A DNA stretch of 41,908 nucleotides, taken from Deinococcus aquatilis DSM 23025 (GTDB lineage Bacteria > Deinococcota > Deinococci > Deinococcales > Deinococcaceae). Below are positions 23,866 through 31,680 of this stretch, piece by piece (the stretch's first letter is position 1; the number at the start of each line of letters is the position of its first letter). The position numbers and the translations under genes are program-made. Under the pieces are notes generated by a model, which was not told the DNA's origin, did not search any database, and was given only the letters and a program-made list of their open reading frames with translations. The stretch lies in NCBI RefSeq assembly GCF_000378445.1, contig NZ_KB899737.1, forward strand, positions 1 through 41,908. The letters are read 5' to 3'.

Positions 23866-25641
23866 GTGCCGTTCTCCCGTCCCCTCCGTACCCTGATGTT
23901 GTGTGCTCTGCTGTCTACACCCGTTTTGGCCGCCACAAACGCAGAATTGTTGATCTCTCCGACGGGCCAGATCACCCAGGCGGGACGCAGCGTTCAACTC
24001 CGGACTCCTCCGCAGTTCATCGGAACCACCCTGCTGTTGCCTCTGCGTGAAACGGCGGCCCTGCTGGGACGGCCCGTGCAGAACAGCGGAACCCTTATCC
24101 AGGTGGGCCGCCTGGTGGTTCAGACCAGCAACCGCACCATGACCATCGACGATGTGCCGTATGCCGGTGAACTGGTGCTGACTGCGGGCGGAGATCCCCT
24201 TGTGGAAGCGCGTCTGCTGGCCTACGCGTTAGACGGCCAACTGGTCGCCCGGCCCGGCGGAATCCTGTCGATCACGGCGCTCCCCAGCGACGCGCTGACG
24301 GCCCCCAGCACGCCAGTGGCCGTGACCCCCCCAGGCAGTTCGCCTGCCGCTCCTGCCACCTCCCCTGCTGCGCCGCAACCGGCGGTTTCCGGGTTGCCCG
24401 AAGCGCGTTTTGCAACCAACAAAACCATCTATGCGCCGGGCGAACGCGTCACCTACACCGACTTTTCCTTTGATCCAGAGGGCCTGAACCTGTCGCGCCA
24501 CTGGGAAGGCATGAACGAGGTGTTCTTTACTCCCGGCGAATACCGCGTGACTCTGGTGGTCACGAACAGCAAGGGCCGCGTCAGTGCGCCCTCCTCGCGC
24601 GTCATCCGCGTGCAGGGGGCAACCGTCAACACGCCGCTTTCTTACGCCCTGCGGAACACGCCTCTCGGCTCGACGTTTCGCGATCCACTCAATCCGGCCT
24701 ACCCGGCCCTGACCCCCGTCACGCAGTCCGGCGCTTCTTTCCCGCTGCTGTTCAGCGATTCCCCGGAGGCACCCAAACAGAGCGGCACCCTGTACCGAGA
24801 CCGCGCCTCCGGACGGGTGCGCGTGGTGGCCTATCACCTGAACCGTCTAGCCAAGCCTGCGCGGCTGTATGTGCTTGCGCGGCCCCGCAGCGCAGGAACG
24901 TCGGTGCAGGTGCTCCGTGGAGGAAGCGCGGGCGGCACAAGCGTGGAGAGCGTGCTGGGGCAGGTCAGCGTGCTGGATTTCCTGACCGATAACGGCAGTT
25001 CCCGCCAGGAATTGCAGGCCCAGGGAAGTACTCCCCTGTACACCAGCCCACTTCTGGCTCCAGAACAGGGTGCCAAGGTGTTGATGGATCTGCAAATCAA
25101 TGGAGAGGCGGAACTGAGCGTGGTCATGCTGGAAGAGGGGCGGCCCCTGACCGAGGAGACCCTGCGGACGCTGCCACTTTTGCCGCCAGATGCCCAACAT
25201 CAACGCGGCACGTTTCCTGGAGCGGTGCGGAGCCTGAATGTGCGTCTGGGAGCCTCGCCTGTCCGGGTCATGCTGGGAGACAGCACCACCGACCCGGCCC
25301 TCAGCGGGATAGACGCCACCACTGGAGCGCCGCAACGCCTGAACGGAAATTACGGTGTGCAGTACGACATCACGGTGGAAAACACCGTTCCTGGCAGCAG
25401 CACTGTGGTCAGCTTTGTACCGCGTGCGGGGCCTTACCGGGGCGGCCTCACCGTGGAAGACGGACAGGACCGCCAGATCATCAGAATTCCGGGTTCCGGC
25501 GTCCTGACCAATGGCGACCTTCCGCTGATGCTGTGGCGCACACCCTCGAAGACCTTCCGGATGTCGTTCATTCCGACAGGGGGTTCCTTTCTGCCCGTGG
25601 CCCTGGTGTTCTATCCGAACGTTGGGGCGGTCAGTCCCTGA
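23866..25641 (+). CDS. Large secreted stalk-domain protein
   Basis: The 591-residue product has a signal peptide (RPLRTLMLCALLSTPVLA). Residues about 25-140 form a copper-amine-oxidase N-terminal ('stalk') domain with LLPLRETAALLGRPVQ. A Pro/Ala/Ser linker of about 30 residues follows. A PKD- or Ig-like segment (YAPGERVTYTDFSFDPEG to TPGEYRVTLVVTNSKG, about 185-235) is next. The remaining 330 residues have no family I know and contain blocks such as MLGDSTTDPA and VPRAGPYRGGLTVEDGQD. Exported, probably cell-surface bound, with no catalytic motif seen. The GTG start is chosen for the signal peptide and the -10 box 7 nt upstream. It appears monocistronic. Confidence 0.75.
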   Translation: MPFSRPLRTLMLCALLSTPVLAATNAELLISPTGQITQAGRSVQLRTPPQFIGTTLLLPLRETAALLGRPVQNSGTLIQVGRLVVQTSNRTMTIDDVPYAGELVLTAGGDPLVEARLLAYALDGQLVARPGGILSITALPSDALTAPSTPVAVTPPGSSPAAPATSPAAPQPAVSGLPEARFATNKTIYAPGERVTYTDFSFDPEGLNLSRHWEGMNEVFFTPGEYRVTLVVTNSKGRVSAPSSRVIRVQGATVNTPLSYALRNTPLGSTFRDPLNPAYPALTPVTQSGASFPLLFSDSPEAPKQSGTLYRDRASGRVRVVAYHLNRLAKPARLYVLARPRSAGTSVQVLRGGSAGGTSVESVLGQVSVLDFLTDNGSSRQELQAQGSTPLYTSPLLAPEQGAKVLMDLQINGEAELSVVMLEEGRPLTEETLRTLPLLPPDAQHQRGTFPGAVRSLNVRLGASPVRVMLGDSTTDPALSGIDATTGAPQRLNGNYGVQYDITVENTVPGSSTVVSFVPRAGPYRGGLTVEDGQDRQIIRIPGSGVLTNGDLPLMLWRTPSKTFRMSFIPTGGSFLPVALVFYPNVGAVSP

Positions 25642-25751
25642 TCTGTTGCTGAAGACCCCATGAAGACCAGCAGGACACCGGGCGGCCAGAGCAGGTTCGT
25701 TCTGCAGCACGGCCCGCGTATGCTGAGCGCAGGAAAACCACAAGGAGACCC

Positions 25752-26147
25752 ATGTTGAATCTCGAAGACGCCCGCAGAATTATTCAGGCCGCCGAACAGA
25801 AAGCCGTAGAGATCGGTCAGCCGATGAACATTGCCGTGGCCGACAGCGGCGGCAATCTGATCGCCCACGTCCGGATGGACGGTGCCTGGATTGGCAGCAT
25901 CGACATTTCCATCAAGAAGGCGTATACCTCACGGGCCTTCGACATTTCGACCAAAGACCTCGCGGGCGAAAGCCAGTCGGGCGGGCAATTCTTCGGCATC
26001 AACGCGTCCAACGACGGACGGATCATGATTTTTGCGGGCGGCATTCCGCTGAAGCGGGACGGCCAAGTCATCGGGGCGATTGGCGTCAGCGGCGGTTCGG
26101 GCGAACAGGATCACGCCGTTGCCGAAGCGGGAGCGGCAGCCGTTTAG
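25752..26147 (+). CDS. GlcG/HbpS-family protein (DUF336)
   Basis: The 131-residue protein is a complete single-domain GlcG/HbpS-type protein: LEDARRIIQAAEQKAVEIG at the start, MNIAVADSGGNLIAHVRMDGA, KKAYTSRAF, and the closing IPLKRDGQVIGAIGVSGG. Members are octameric small proteins, some haem-binding, some found with glycolate oxidase or diol dehydratase genes. Here it stands alone with a good ribosome site (AAGGAG) and no partner enzyme beside it. Its function is not shown. There is no signal peptide. It is convergent with the DinB operon and separated from it by a long hairpin. Confidence 0.85.
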   Translation: MLNLEDARRIIQAAEQKAVEIGQPMNIAVADSGGNLIAHVRMDGAWIGSIDISIKKAYTSRAFDISTKDLAGESQSGGQFFGINASNDGRIMIFAGGIPLKRDGQVIGAIGVSGGSGEQDHAVAEAGAAAV

Positions 26148-26244
26148 AGCGTCCGCTCTGGGTGAAGAGCCGTCTGATACCGACTCTGCCTTATCACCGC
26201 ACACGTTCCTGAGACATAGCCACGAACCACGCGTCTACCTCGCA

Positions 26245-26280
26245 GAACGGAAGGAGTGGCGTCCTTGTGGGCGTCCGTTC
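26245..26280. repeat. Inverted repeat in intergenic region
   Basis: GAACGGA (26245-26251) and TCCGTTC (26274-26280) are perfect 7-bp arms over 22 nt that themselves contain two short GGCGTCC-like units. It recalls the ATACGGA/TCCGTAT pair at 7000-7025 and may be of the same intergenic class. Confidence 0.3.
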
Positions 26281-26335
26281 ACGACGATACGCCCCTGTCT
26301 GGTACAACCTGTAGAACTGCCACACAGAACTTTGC

Positions 26336-26378
26336 AAGCCGGATGGAATCCCAAAAACTAGGGGATTCCATCCGGCTT
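26336..26378. terminator. Perfect 17-bp hairpin between convergent genes
   Basis: AAGCCGGATGGAATCCC (26336-26352) and GGGATTCCATCCGGCTT (26362-26378) pair completely over the 9-nt loop AAAAACTAG. It ends 18 nt before the stop codon of the minus-strand DinB gene and about 190 nt after glcG, so it can end both. There is no T-tract outside the stem. Confidence 0.6.
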
Positions 26379-26396
26379 CGCATTGCTGGCTCTTCC

Positions 26397-26906
26397 CTAC
26401 TCGCGCCAGATGGCCCAGTGGTTCTCCAGTTCATCCATCTGCTCGCGCGTGTGGCCCCCCAGACGCAGCAGACTCATGATCTGTCCCCGGTGGTGACTGT
26501 CGTGTACCACTGTATGCATCAGGAAATGCGCTGGATTCGACTGATAGGTGCCCTCGTTCCAGGGGTCTGCAAAGGGCTGGTTGTTCTCCAGCGCGTCATG
26601 GACGGCGAGCAGCACGGCCTCGTCGCTGAGGGTGAAGGCCTCTCCCAGATCTGCCGGATCGTGGCCCTCCCAGCGCCACACAGGTTGGCCCTCGACCAGC
26701 CTGAACAGAGGCTCGACGTGCGCTGGAGAGATGTTGGAGAGCCAGTCTGCGCGGAAACCGGCCATATGCGTCAGGTGTTTGCCGACTGTCCACCCACCCC
26801 GGCCATCGCTCAGGCCGAAATCGTCGGGGGTCAGGGCAGCCAGGAGGACTGCGTTCACGCGGGCATTGCGCCGGAAGGTTTCGAGCGGCAGGGTCAGGTC
26901 GGGCAT
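26397..26906 (-). CDS. DinB-family putative metal-dependent enzyme
   Basis: The 169-residue protein has the four-helix DinB/YfiT fold. The metal-binding histidines are probably in GKHLTHM (about residue 51) and in HTVVHDSHHRGQIM (about 135), the typical H...H-x3-H pattern. DinB-like proteins include thiol-dependent transferases (mycothiol or bacillithiol S-transferases) and damage-induced proteins; Deinococcus makes bacillithiol, so an S-transferase role is possible. Start at ATG 26906 (MPDLTLPLETFRR) with GGAG upstream. It is the third gene of a minus-strand run with DUF3224 and another DinB gene; the 85-nt gap before it is larger than the others. Confidence 0.75.
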   Translation of the reverse strand: MPDLTLPLETFRRNARVNAVLLAALTPDDFGLSDGRGGWTVGKHLTHMAGFRADWLSNISPAHVEPLFRLVEGQPVWRWEGHDPADLGEAFTLSDEAVLLAVHDALENNQPFADPWNEGTYQSNPAHFLMHTVVHDSHHRGQIMSLLRLGGHTREQMDELENHWAIWRE

Positions 26907-26991
26907 ACATTTATTCTCCATGAGAGGAAGTGCGGAATAGTGAGGCAATCGGTCCGAATCCGCGCAGGTTTCTGGCTCCCAAGTACAGAGG

Positions 26992-27438
26992 TCAGGCCAG
27001 AGAGTCCGGAAGGGTATAGGTCAGGGTGTAGTGGTGTTGCCCATCCTCGACAACCAGTTCAAGGTGCCCGGTCAGTCCCACAAGCTCACCCGCCGCAGAA
27101 TCAGGCACGATGCGGTAATCGAGAGTCTGGTGACCGCCGTGCTGCACGCCCAGATGACAGAAGACGAACGTGCCGCTGCGGCCCTGCAAGACGGCGGTGA
27201 CGCCCTCCAGGGCCACGTATGCGCCCGAACCCAGCTCCGTATTCAGGCTGGAGAGCATCTCGACGGTGCTGTGCCCACTCAGGTCGCCGCTCCAGACCTT
27301 GTGCAGCAACGTGCGCCCGATCCCGTACACTTCTGGGCTGGCCGAATCCGGCTGAACTGAATCTGGCTGAAGTGGGGCTGATTGCACCGCAGCCGGAACG
27401 CGGGTGACGGTGAACAGGCCGCTGGCAATCTGTGGCAC
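26992..27438 (-). CDS. DUF3224-family protein
   Basis: The 148-residue protein matches DUF3224: GLFTVTRV at the start, HKVWSGDLSGHSTVEMLSS in the middle, YVALEGVTAVLQGRSGTFVFCHLG, and the closing PDSAAGELVGLTGHLEL. These are small beta-barrel proteins of unknown role, often beside regulators or DinB genes. A Pro/Gln/Ser-rich insert (about residues 18-34) is unusual. It starts 6 nt after the stop of the upstream DinB gene, so the two are surely co-transcribed. Confidence 0.75.
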   Translation of the reverse strand: MPQIASGLFTVTRVPAAVQSAPLQPDSVQPDSASPEVYGIGRTLLHKVWSGDLSGHSTVEMLSSLNTELGSGAYVALEGVTAVLQGRSGTFVFCHLGVQHGGHQTLDYRIVPDSAAGELVGLTGHLELVVEDGQHHYTLTYTLPDSLA

Positions 27439-27444
27439 TGACGA

Positions 27445-27927
27445 TCACCGCTCGTAGAAGGCGGGAGGTTCGATCCCCAGGGCGCGGAGGTACACGTAGC
27501 CCTGAGCGCGGTGGTGGATTTCGTTGTCTATGTTGTAGATGGCCGCGACCCAGCCCGTCATCTCTCCCCAGGGCAACTGATGGGTGTCCGTAAAAAAAGC
27601 CGGATTCGCACCGGGTGCCTCGGCGGCAATGCGCTCGCTCAGGGCGTCCCAGGCGCTGAGCAGTTCGTCCCTGCTGCGGAGAGCGGCGGCCCAGTCCGGC
27701 TCGTTCCATTGACCACCCTTGAGACCGCCGAGGGTCATCTCGCTGACCAGATGAATCTCGTTGGCGAGCATGCCAAAGGGGCGCATGGGCGGCGCGGCGG
27801 TAAAGGTAAAGAGCTGGTCTTCCGGAAAAGCCTCGATCACGCGGCGGGTCAGGGCGCGGTGGCCCTGCCAGTGGGTCACGAAATCTTCCAGCGACAGAAT
27901 GGACGGACGGGTAGCAGTCGTCATCAT
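27445..27927 (-). CDS. DinB-family protein
   Basis: The 160-residue protein is a second, distantly related DinB-fold member. Probable metal histidines are in MLANEIHLVSEM and in NEIHHRAQGYVYLRALG, a typical C-terminal block. Start at ATG 27927 is fixed by AAGGAGG just upstream; the ATG at 27951 would place this ribosome site inside the gene. It heads the operon with DUF3224 and the other DinB gene and is divergent from the WYL regulator at 28061, which probably controls it. Confidence 0.75.
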   Translation of the reverse strand: MMTTATRPSILSLEDFVTHWQGHRALTRRVIEAFPEDQLFTFTAAPPMRPFGMLANEIHLVSEMTLGGLKGGQWNEPDWAAALRSRDELLSAWDALSERIAAEAPGANPAFFTDTHQLPWGEMTGWVAAIYNIDNEIHHRAQGYVYLRALGIEPPAFYER

Positions 27928-28048
27928 TGAACCTCCTTGAGTGAACAGCATGTGGTTGAATCTGTTGCCAGCGTAATCCTGATTCCCGACAGGACGTGTC
28001 GCCTATTGCCGGGGCTGCCTCCGTCCCCCACCGCCCGACCTGCCCGGC

Positions 28049-28054
28049 TACACT
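28049..28054 (+). promoter_or_regulatory. -10 box of a leaderless regulator transcript
   Basis: TACACT ends 6 nt before ATG 28061, so transcription probably starts at the start codon. No ribosome site is visible. Confidence 0.5.
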
Positions 28055-28060
28055 CAGGGT

Positions 28061-29056
28061 ATGTACGATCCGTCCATGCGTGTCCTGACCGTACTGGAAC
28101 TCCTGCAATCGCGTGAGGAGGTCAGCGGCGCAGAGTTGGCCCGCCGCCTGGAGGTCAGCCCACGTACCGTGCAGCGCTATATCGCGCGGTTGCAGGATCT
28201 GGGCATTCCGGTGGAGGGCCGCCGGGGGGTGGGCGGGGCCTACCGCCTGAAGCCCGGATTCCGTCTGCCTCCCCTGATGTTTACGCCGGAGGAAGCGCTG
28301 GCCGCCGCGCTGGGCCTCAGAACCCTGCGGCATCTGGGCCTGCACGCTCTGGCCCCCGCTGCCGAGGCCGCAGGCGCGAAACTGGCCCGCAGCCTGCCCA
28401 CTGCCCTCAAAACGGACATAGAAGCCCTGGAGCAGGGCGTTCAACTGTACGCTTCACCGTGGGTGGTCAGCACCGACGCGCAACTGCTGGCAACGTTGCT
28501 GCGGGCGGTGCGCCATACCCGCCGGGTGGCCTTCCAGTACGCCCCGCCCGCCGCTCCCTCCACTTCCCGGCAGGCAGACGTGTACCGCGTGGTCCACCTG
28601 GATGGCCGCTGGTACGCCGTGGGCCTCTGTCATCTGCGTGCCGGGCTGCGCTCCTTTCGGCTGGACCGCATGAGTGAATTGCAGGTGCTGGGCGACCCGT
28701 TTACGCCGCCCCCCGGATTCGATGCTGCCGCGTATCTGCGTTCTACCATGCATTCCCCACCTCCCACATTCGGGGTCAGCGTGTGGCTGGACTGCCCCAT
28801 CGAGAATCTGCGGGGGCGCGTCTCGGTGTGGGCCACCGAGCTGAGTGCGGAGGGCAGCGGCACTCGCCTGTGTGCCCAGCGCGAGGATCTGACCAGTTTC
28901 GCGGCATTTCTACTGGGTCTGGGCTGCGCTTTCCGGATAGACAGTCCGCCAGAACTGCACGCAAAATTCCGGGTGCTGGCAGAGCGCTGCGCGGCGCAGC
29001 TCCAGGCCTATGGCGGCGAGCCTGAGCCACTGCCTGTACCAGCCGCAACCCCCTGA
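28061..29056 (+). CDS. YafY/PafC-type WYL-domain regulator
   Basis: The 331-residue protein has an N-terminal winged helix-turn-helix (LLQSREEVSGAELARRLEVSPRTVQRYIARLQ, about residues 13-44) with the typical VEGRRGVGGAYRLKPGF wing, then a WYL domain (about 140-230). Its core reads GRWYAVGLCHLRAGLRSFRLDRM, so W-Y-A replaces W-Y-L. WYL regulators sense ligands, in some cases single-stranded DNA or nucleotides, and control stress genes. It is divergent from the DinB/DUF3224/DinB operon (134 bp apart), the most likely target. The ligand is unknown. Confidence 0.85.
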   Translation: MYDPSMRVLTVLELLQSREEVSGAELARRLEVSPRTVQRYIARLQDLGIPVEGRRGVGGAYRLKPGFRLPPLMFTPEEALAAALGLRTLRHLGLHALAPAAEAAGAKLARSLPTALKTDIEALEQGVQLYASPWVVSTDAQLLATLLRAVRHTRRVAFQYAPPAAPSTSRQADVYRVVHLDGRWYAVGLCHLRAGLRSFRLDRMSELQVLGDPFTPPPGFDAAAYLRSTMHSPPPTFGVSVWLDCPIENLRGRVSVWATELSAEGSGTRLCAQREDLTSFAAFLLGLGCAFRIDSPPELHAKFRVLAERCAAQLQAYGGEPEPLPVPAATP

Positions 29057-29099
29057 AGGCTTTAAAGGCACAGTGGAGGGCGGGAGGCACGGCGCTCTG

Positions 29100-30242
29100 T
29101 CAGGGATTCAGTCGAGTGGCGCTGATTCCTCTGCTTGCCAGATCAGGTCCGGATGTCTGATCGTGGAGCAGCTCGCGGAGGGCGTCGGCAAAAGGCAGGG
29201 TGTCCTGCACGCATCCCAGATGCCCACAGGCCGAGGGATATTCCAGATGGCGGTGGGAGACCTCGGCAGCCTGACTGGTCTGGGCAAACGTCCGCATCTC
29301 GGCAGCCGGAAAAAACTGGTCCCCGCTGATATTCACGGTGAGCAGCCGGAGGCCCGAGTTCTTCCAGCGGGCAAACAGGTCCTGGGTCTGTTCGGGAAGC
29401 CCGTGGGTCTGAACCACCCGTGCAATATCGAGAATATGCGGCAGACTGGCGGTCTGGGCACGGGTGCGGAGGTAGGCATCGAAATCGGTGTGCGCGAAGA
29501 GGTGATGCAGTCCGTCGGCCCCCAGACCGAAAAATGAGATCAGGCGAAGTGCCGCGTCCAACCCGCCCGTCGGGACAATCTCACGCATGAGCGGGCCGAA
29601 GACCCCCCGCAGCGCCACTCCCGACTGCGGGCTGGCCGCCACCACTGCCACCCGCTGGGCCAGTTCCGGGGTGCGGGCCGCCCACTGAAGGGCCTGCATT
29701 CCCCCAAAACTGGGGCCGATCACGGCGTGCCAGCGTGGTACGGCCAGAGCGTGCATCAGGTCCAGTTGCAGGGCATGCAGATCGGCAAAATCCCAGGCGG
29801 GAAAGCGTTCTCCCCAGGGCGTGCCGTCGGGGTGCAGGGTGTCTGGTCCGGTCGTGACGACCCCGTCTTCGTGGGCCTGCACATTGGAAAGGGTGTTCAT
29901 GCAGACCACGAAAAACCGGTCAGTGTCCACGGCTTCACCCGGCCCGATCAGGGTTGACCACCAGCCCAGCGTGTCGTCAGGCAAGCGGCCTGCCGCACGC
30001 ATCGTACCGGTGTAGTAGTGACACACCAGCACGGCGTTGTCGTGCGCCGCATTCAGAGTTCCCCAGGACTGCCAGCCGAGGCGCACGGCAACTGGTGTTG
30101 CTGCCTTCCCCAGGAGGGCGGTTCTCTCCAGTACACCTGACTGAACCTCTCCTGCCTGAACAGCTTCCGGCTGGGCAGCGCCGGACGCTTCCTGCCCGCC
30201 CAGCTGCCCGCTGTCCGCGCCCTCACCCTCATTGTTTCGCAT
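29100..30242 (-). CDS. MetX-like alpha/beta-hydrolase acyltransferase homologue
   Basis: The 380-residue protein belongs to the homoserine O-acetyltransferase (MetX) branch of alpha/beta-hydrolases. Features in order are VRLGWQSWGTLNAAHDNAVLVCHYYTG, the nucleophile block IGPSFGGMQALQWAA (Ser of GPSFGG) and RVAVVAASPQSG, then NISGDQFFPAAEM (acid) and GHLGCV (base). It differs from true MetX at the cysteine-glycine block after the first strand (usually GGC-x-GSTGP; here NTLSNVQAHEDGVVTTGP), so the acyl acceptor may not be homoserine. The first 40 residues are low-complexity and the true start may be later. TACCCT on the minus strand ends 7 nt before ATG 30242. It appears monocistronic and divergent from the transporter operon. 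Confidence 0.7.
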   Translation of the reverse strand: MRNNEGEGADSGQLGGQEASGAAQPEAVQAGEVQSGVLERTALLGKAATPVAVRLGWQSWGTLNAAHDNAVLVCHYYTGTMRAAGRLPDDTLGWWSTLIGPGEAVDTDRFFVVCMNTLSNVQAHEDGVVTTGPDTLHPDGTPWGERFPAWDFADLHALQLDLMHALAVPRWHAVIGPSFGGMQALQWAARTPELAQRVAVVAASPQSGVALRGVFGPLMREIVPTGGLDAALRLISFFGLGADGLHHLFAHTDFDAYLRTRAQTASLPHILDIARVVQTHGLPEQTQDLFARWKNSGLRLLTVNISGDQFFPAAEMRTFAQTSQAAEVSHRHLEYPSACGHLGCVQDTLPFADALRELLHDQTSGPDLASRGISATRLNP

Positions 30243-30327
30243 CTGGTTCAGGGTAGCCGCCGGGTGTTACGGAGCAGTCACACTGCCCGGTGATCGTGGC
30301 TGGGTCATCCTGCCTCTGGGGACGGGT

Positions 30328-30359
30328 GTAACGGATCCGTGACGCCGTCCCTCTACACT
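30328..30359 (+). promoter_or_regulatory. SARP-type activator site and -10 box, transporter operon
   Basis: GTAACGG (30328-30334), 4 nt, GTGACGC (30339-30345), 8 nt, TACACT (30354-30359). The same motif with the same spacing precedes the 3-hydroxybutyrate dehydrogenase gene (39254-39285); 25 of 32 positions are identical. Two heptamers 11 bp apart with 8 bp to the -10 box is the known layout for SARP activators. No -35 box is present, as expected for an activator-dependent promoter. Confidence 0.6.
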
Positions 30360-30369
30360 GCATCCGAAC

Positions 30370-31530
30370 ATGAAAAAGATGCTTTTGACGGGCTTGATGC
30401 TCGCGCTGTCCGGCGCGGGTGCGGTGAAGGTCGGCGTGCTGCTTCCTCTCAGTGGGGCAGGCAGCGTTTCTGGACAGGCGGCCCGCAGCGGTTACCTGCT
30501 TGCGCTCGACGAGATCAACCGGGCAGGCGGCGTGCTGGGCAAACCCCTGGAACTCGAATTTGGCGATGACGGGAGCGCTCCGGCCAAGGCAGTACCGGAG
30601 TTCGTCAAGCTGGTCACGGTGGACAAGGTGGACTTCATGGCGGGCGGCGTCAGCAGCGCCACGTCCATCGCCATCAGCGGCCCGGCCAAGCAGTACAACA
30701 CCTTCATGGCCTGGATCGGAGCGGCGGCAGTTCCTGTCGAGGACGCTTTTGCCGACCACAAGTATTTCTTTCATTACCATCCCTGGGCCTACTACAACTT
30801 CGAGGCCATCCTGGGTTACTTCAAGACCCTCAAAACGCAGCGCAAGGCCAAGAACATCGCCATCGCCTATGAGGACGGTCCCTTCGGCAGCGCCGGAATA
30901 GACGCCACCATCTCCGCGTTCAAGAAAGCCGGATTTAATGTGGTCATGGCCGAAAAATTCAAGACGGGCAGCGGCAATTTCGGGCCACTGGTCAGCAAGG
31001 CCAAGGCCGCCAAACCCGATATTCTGTACTGGATCGGCTACGACACCGACGCCCTGCCGCTGGCGACCGAGGTCAAGCAGCAGAACCTGCAACTGGGCCT
31101 GCTGTACGGCACGCCGCCGAGCTGGCCCGTGGGATTCGAGAAGAACAAGCTGTCGGACAACGTGGCGGGCCTGAGCCTGTGGCTCCCCAGCAGCCCGCAG
31201 CCCGAGAGCCGTAAATTCGTGGCCGCCTACAAGAAGAAATTCGGCACCACCACCGAGGAGTATTTTGCACCGCTGGCCTATGTCAACCTCAAATCGCTGG
31301 CCGCCTCGATCAATGCGGCAGGCAGCACCGACAAAGATAAAGTGGCCGCCGAACTCGCCAAAACCAACATGCCCACACCCTTTGGGCCTCTGACCTTCAG
31401 CAAAAGCCTGAAAACCCAGTACCAGGGGTTCAAGTCGGGCAACTGGCTGCACTTCCAGTTTCTCGGAGATGCCCGCGTACCTGTCTACCCGATCCGCTTT
31501 GCGCAGAAGCCGATGGTGTGGGGCAAATAG
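30370..31530 (+). CDS. LivK-like ABC transporter substrate-binding protein
   Basis: The 386-residue protein is a type-I periplasmic binding protein of the branched-chain amino acid (HAAT) class. A signal peptide (KKMLLTGLMLALSGAGA) is followed by VKVGVLLPLSGAGSVSGQAA, the usual mature start, then DEINRAGGVLGKPLELEFGDD and the central VDFMAGGVSSATSIAI. Members bind amino acids, but also urea, amides, aromatic acids and short carboxylates. It heads the operon with an alpha/beta-hydrolase and LivHMGF; the genes further on (3-hydroxybutyrate dehydrogenase, CoA-transferase) suggest a hydroxyacid or its ester, not an amino acid. The start follows the -10 box by 10 nt. Confidence 0.85.
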   Translation: MKKMLLTGLMLALSGAGAVKVGVLLPLSGAGSVSGQAARSGYLLALDEINRAGGVLGKPLELEFGDDGSAPAKAVPEFVKLVTVDKVDFMAGGVSSATSIAISGPAKQYNTFMAWIGAAAVPVEDAFADHKYFFHYHPWAYYNFEAILGYFKTLKTQRKAKNIAIAYEDGPFGSAGIDATISAFKKAGFNVVMAEKFKTGSGNFGPLVSKAKAAKPDILYWIGYDTDALPLATEVKQQNLQLGLLYGTPPSWPVGFEKNKLSDNVAGLSLWLPSSPQPESRKFVAAYKKKFGTTTEEYFAPLAYVNLKSLAASINAAGSTDKDKVAAELAKTNMPTPFGPLTFSKSLKTQYQGFKSGNWLHFQFLGDARVPVYPIRFAQKPMVWGK

Positions 31531-31573
31531 CAGGCCCGACTTGAAGCCGGAAACAGGCCAGAACTAGGAAAAT

Positions 31574-31605
31574 GGGGCCGCGCCGGACAAAGGGGTGTGG
31601 CCCCT
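31574..31605 (+). other. Hairpin between binding-protein and hydrolase genes
   Basis: GGGGCC (31574-31579) can pair with GGCCCC (31599-31604), or AGGGG (31591-31595) with CCCCT (31601-31605): two exclusive stems. There is no T-tract. It may keep the binding-protein mRNA more abundant than the rest, as the hairpin at 12184-12214 may do in the other importer. Confidence 0.35.
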
Positions 31606-31680
31606 CGCCTTCGCAGAACCATCCGGCACAGTGATTCCAACCCAGTGATGGAGCCAGAATGAGGCAGGGGAGTAGCGGGC

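Noticed and set aside
30331..30340. ACGGATCCGT, a perfect 10-bp palindrome before the LivK-like gene
   Set aside because: It is explained by the heptamer module; the palindrome is not kept in the matching promoter at 39254-39285, so a separate operator is unlikely.
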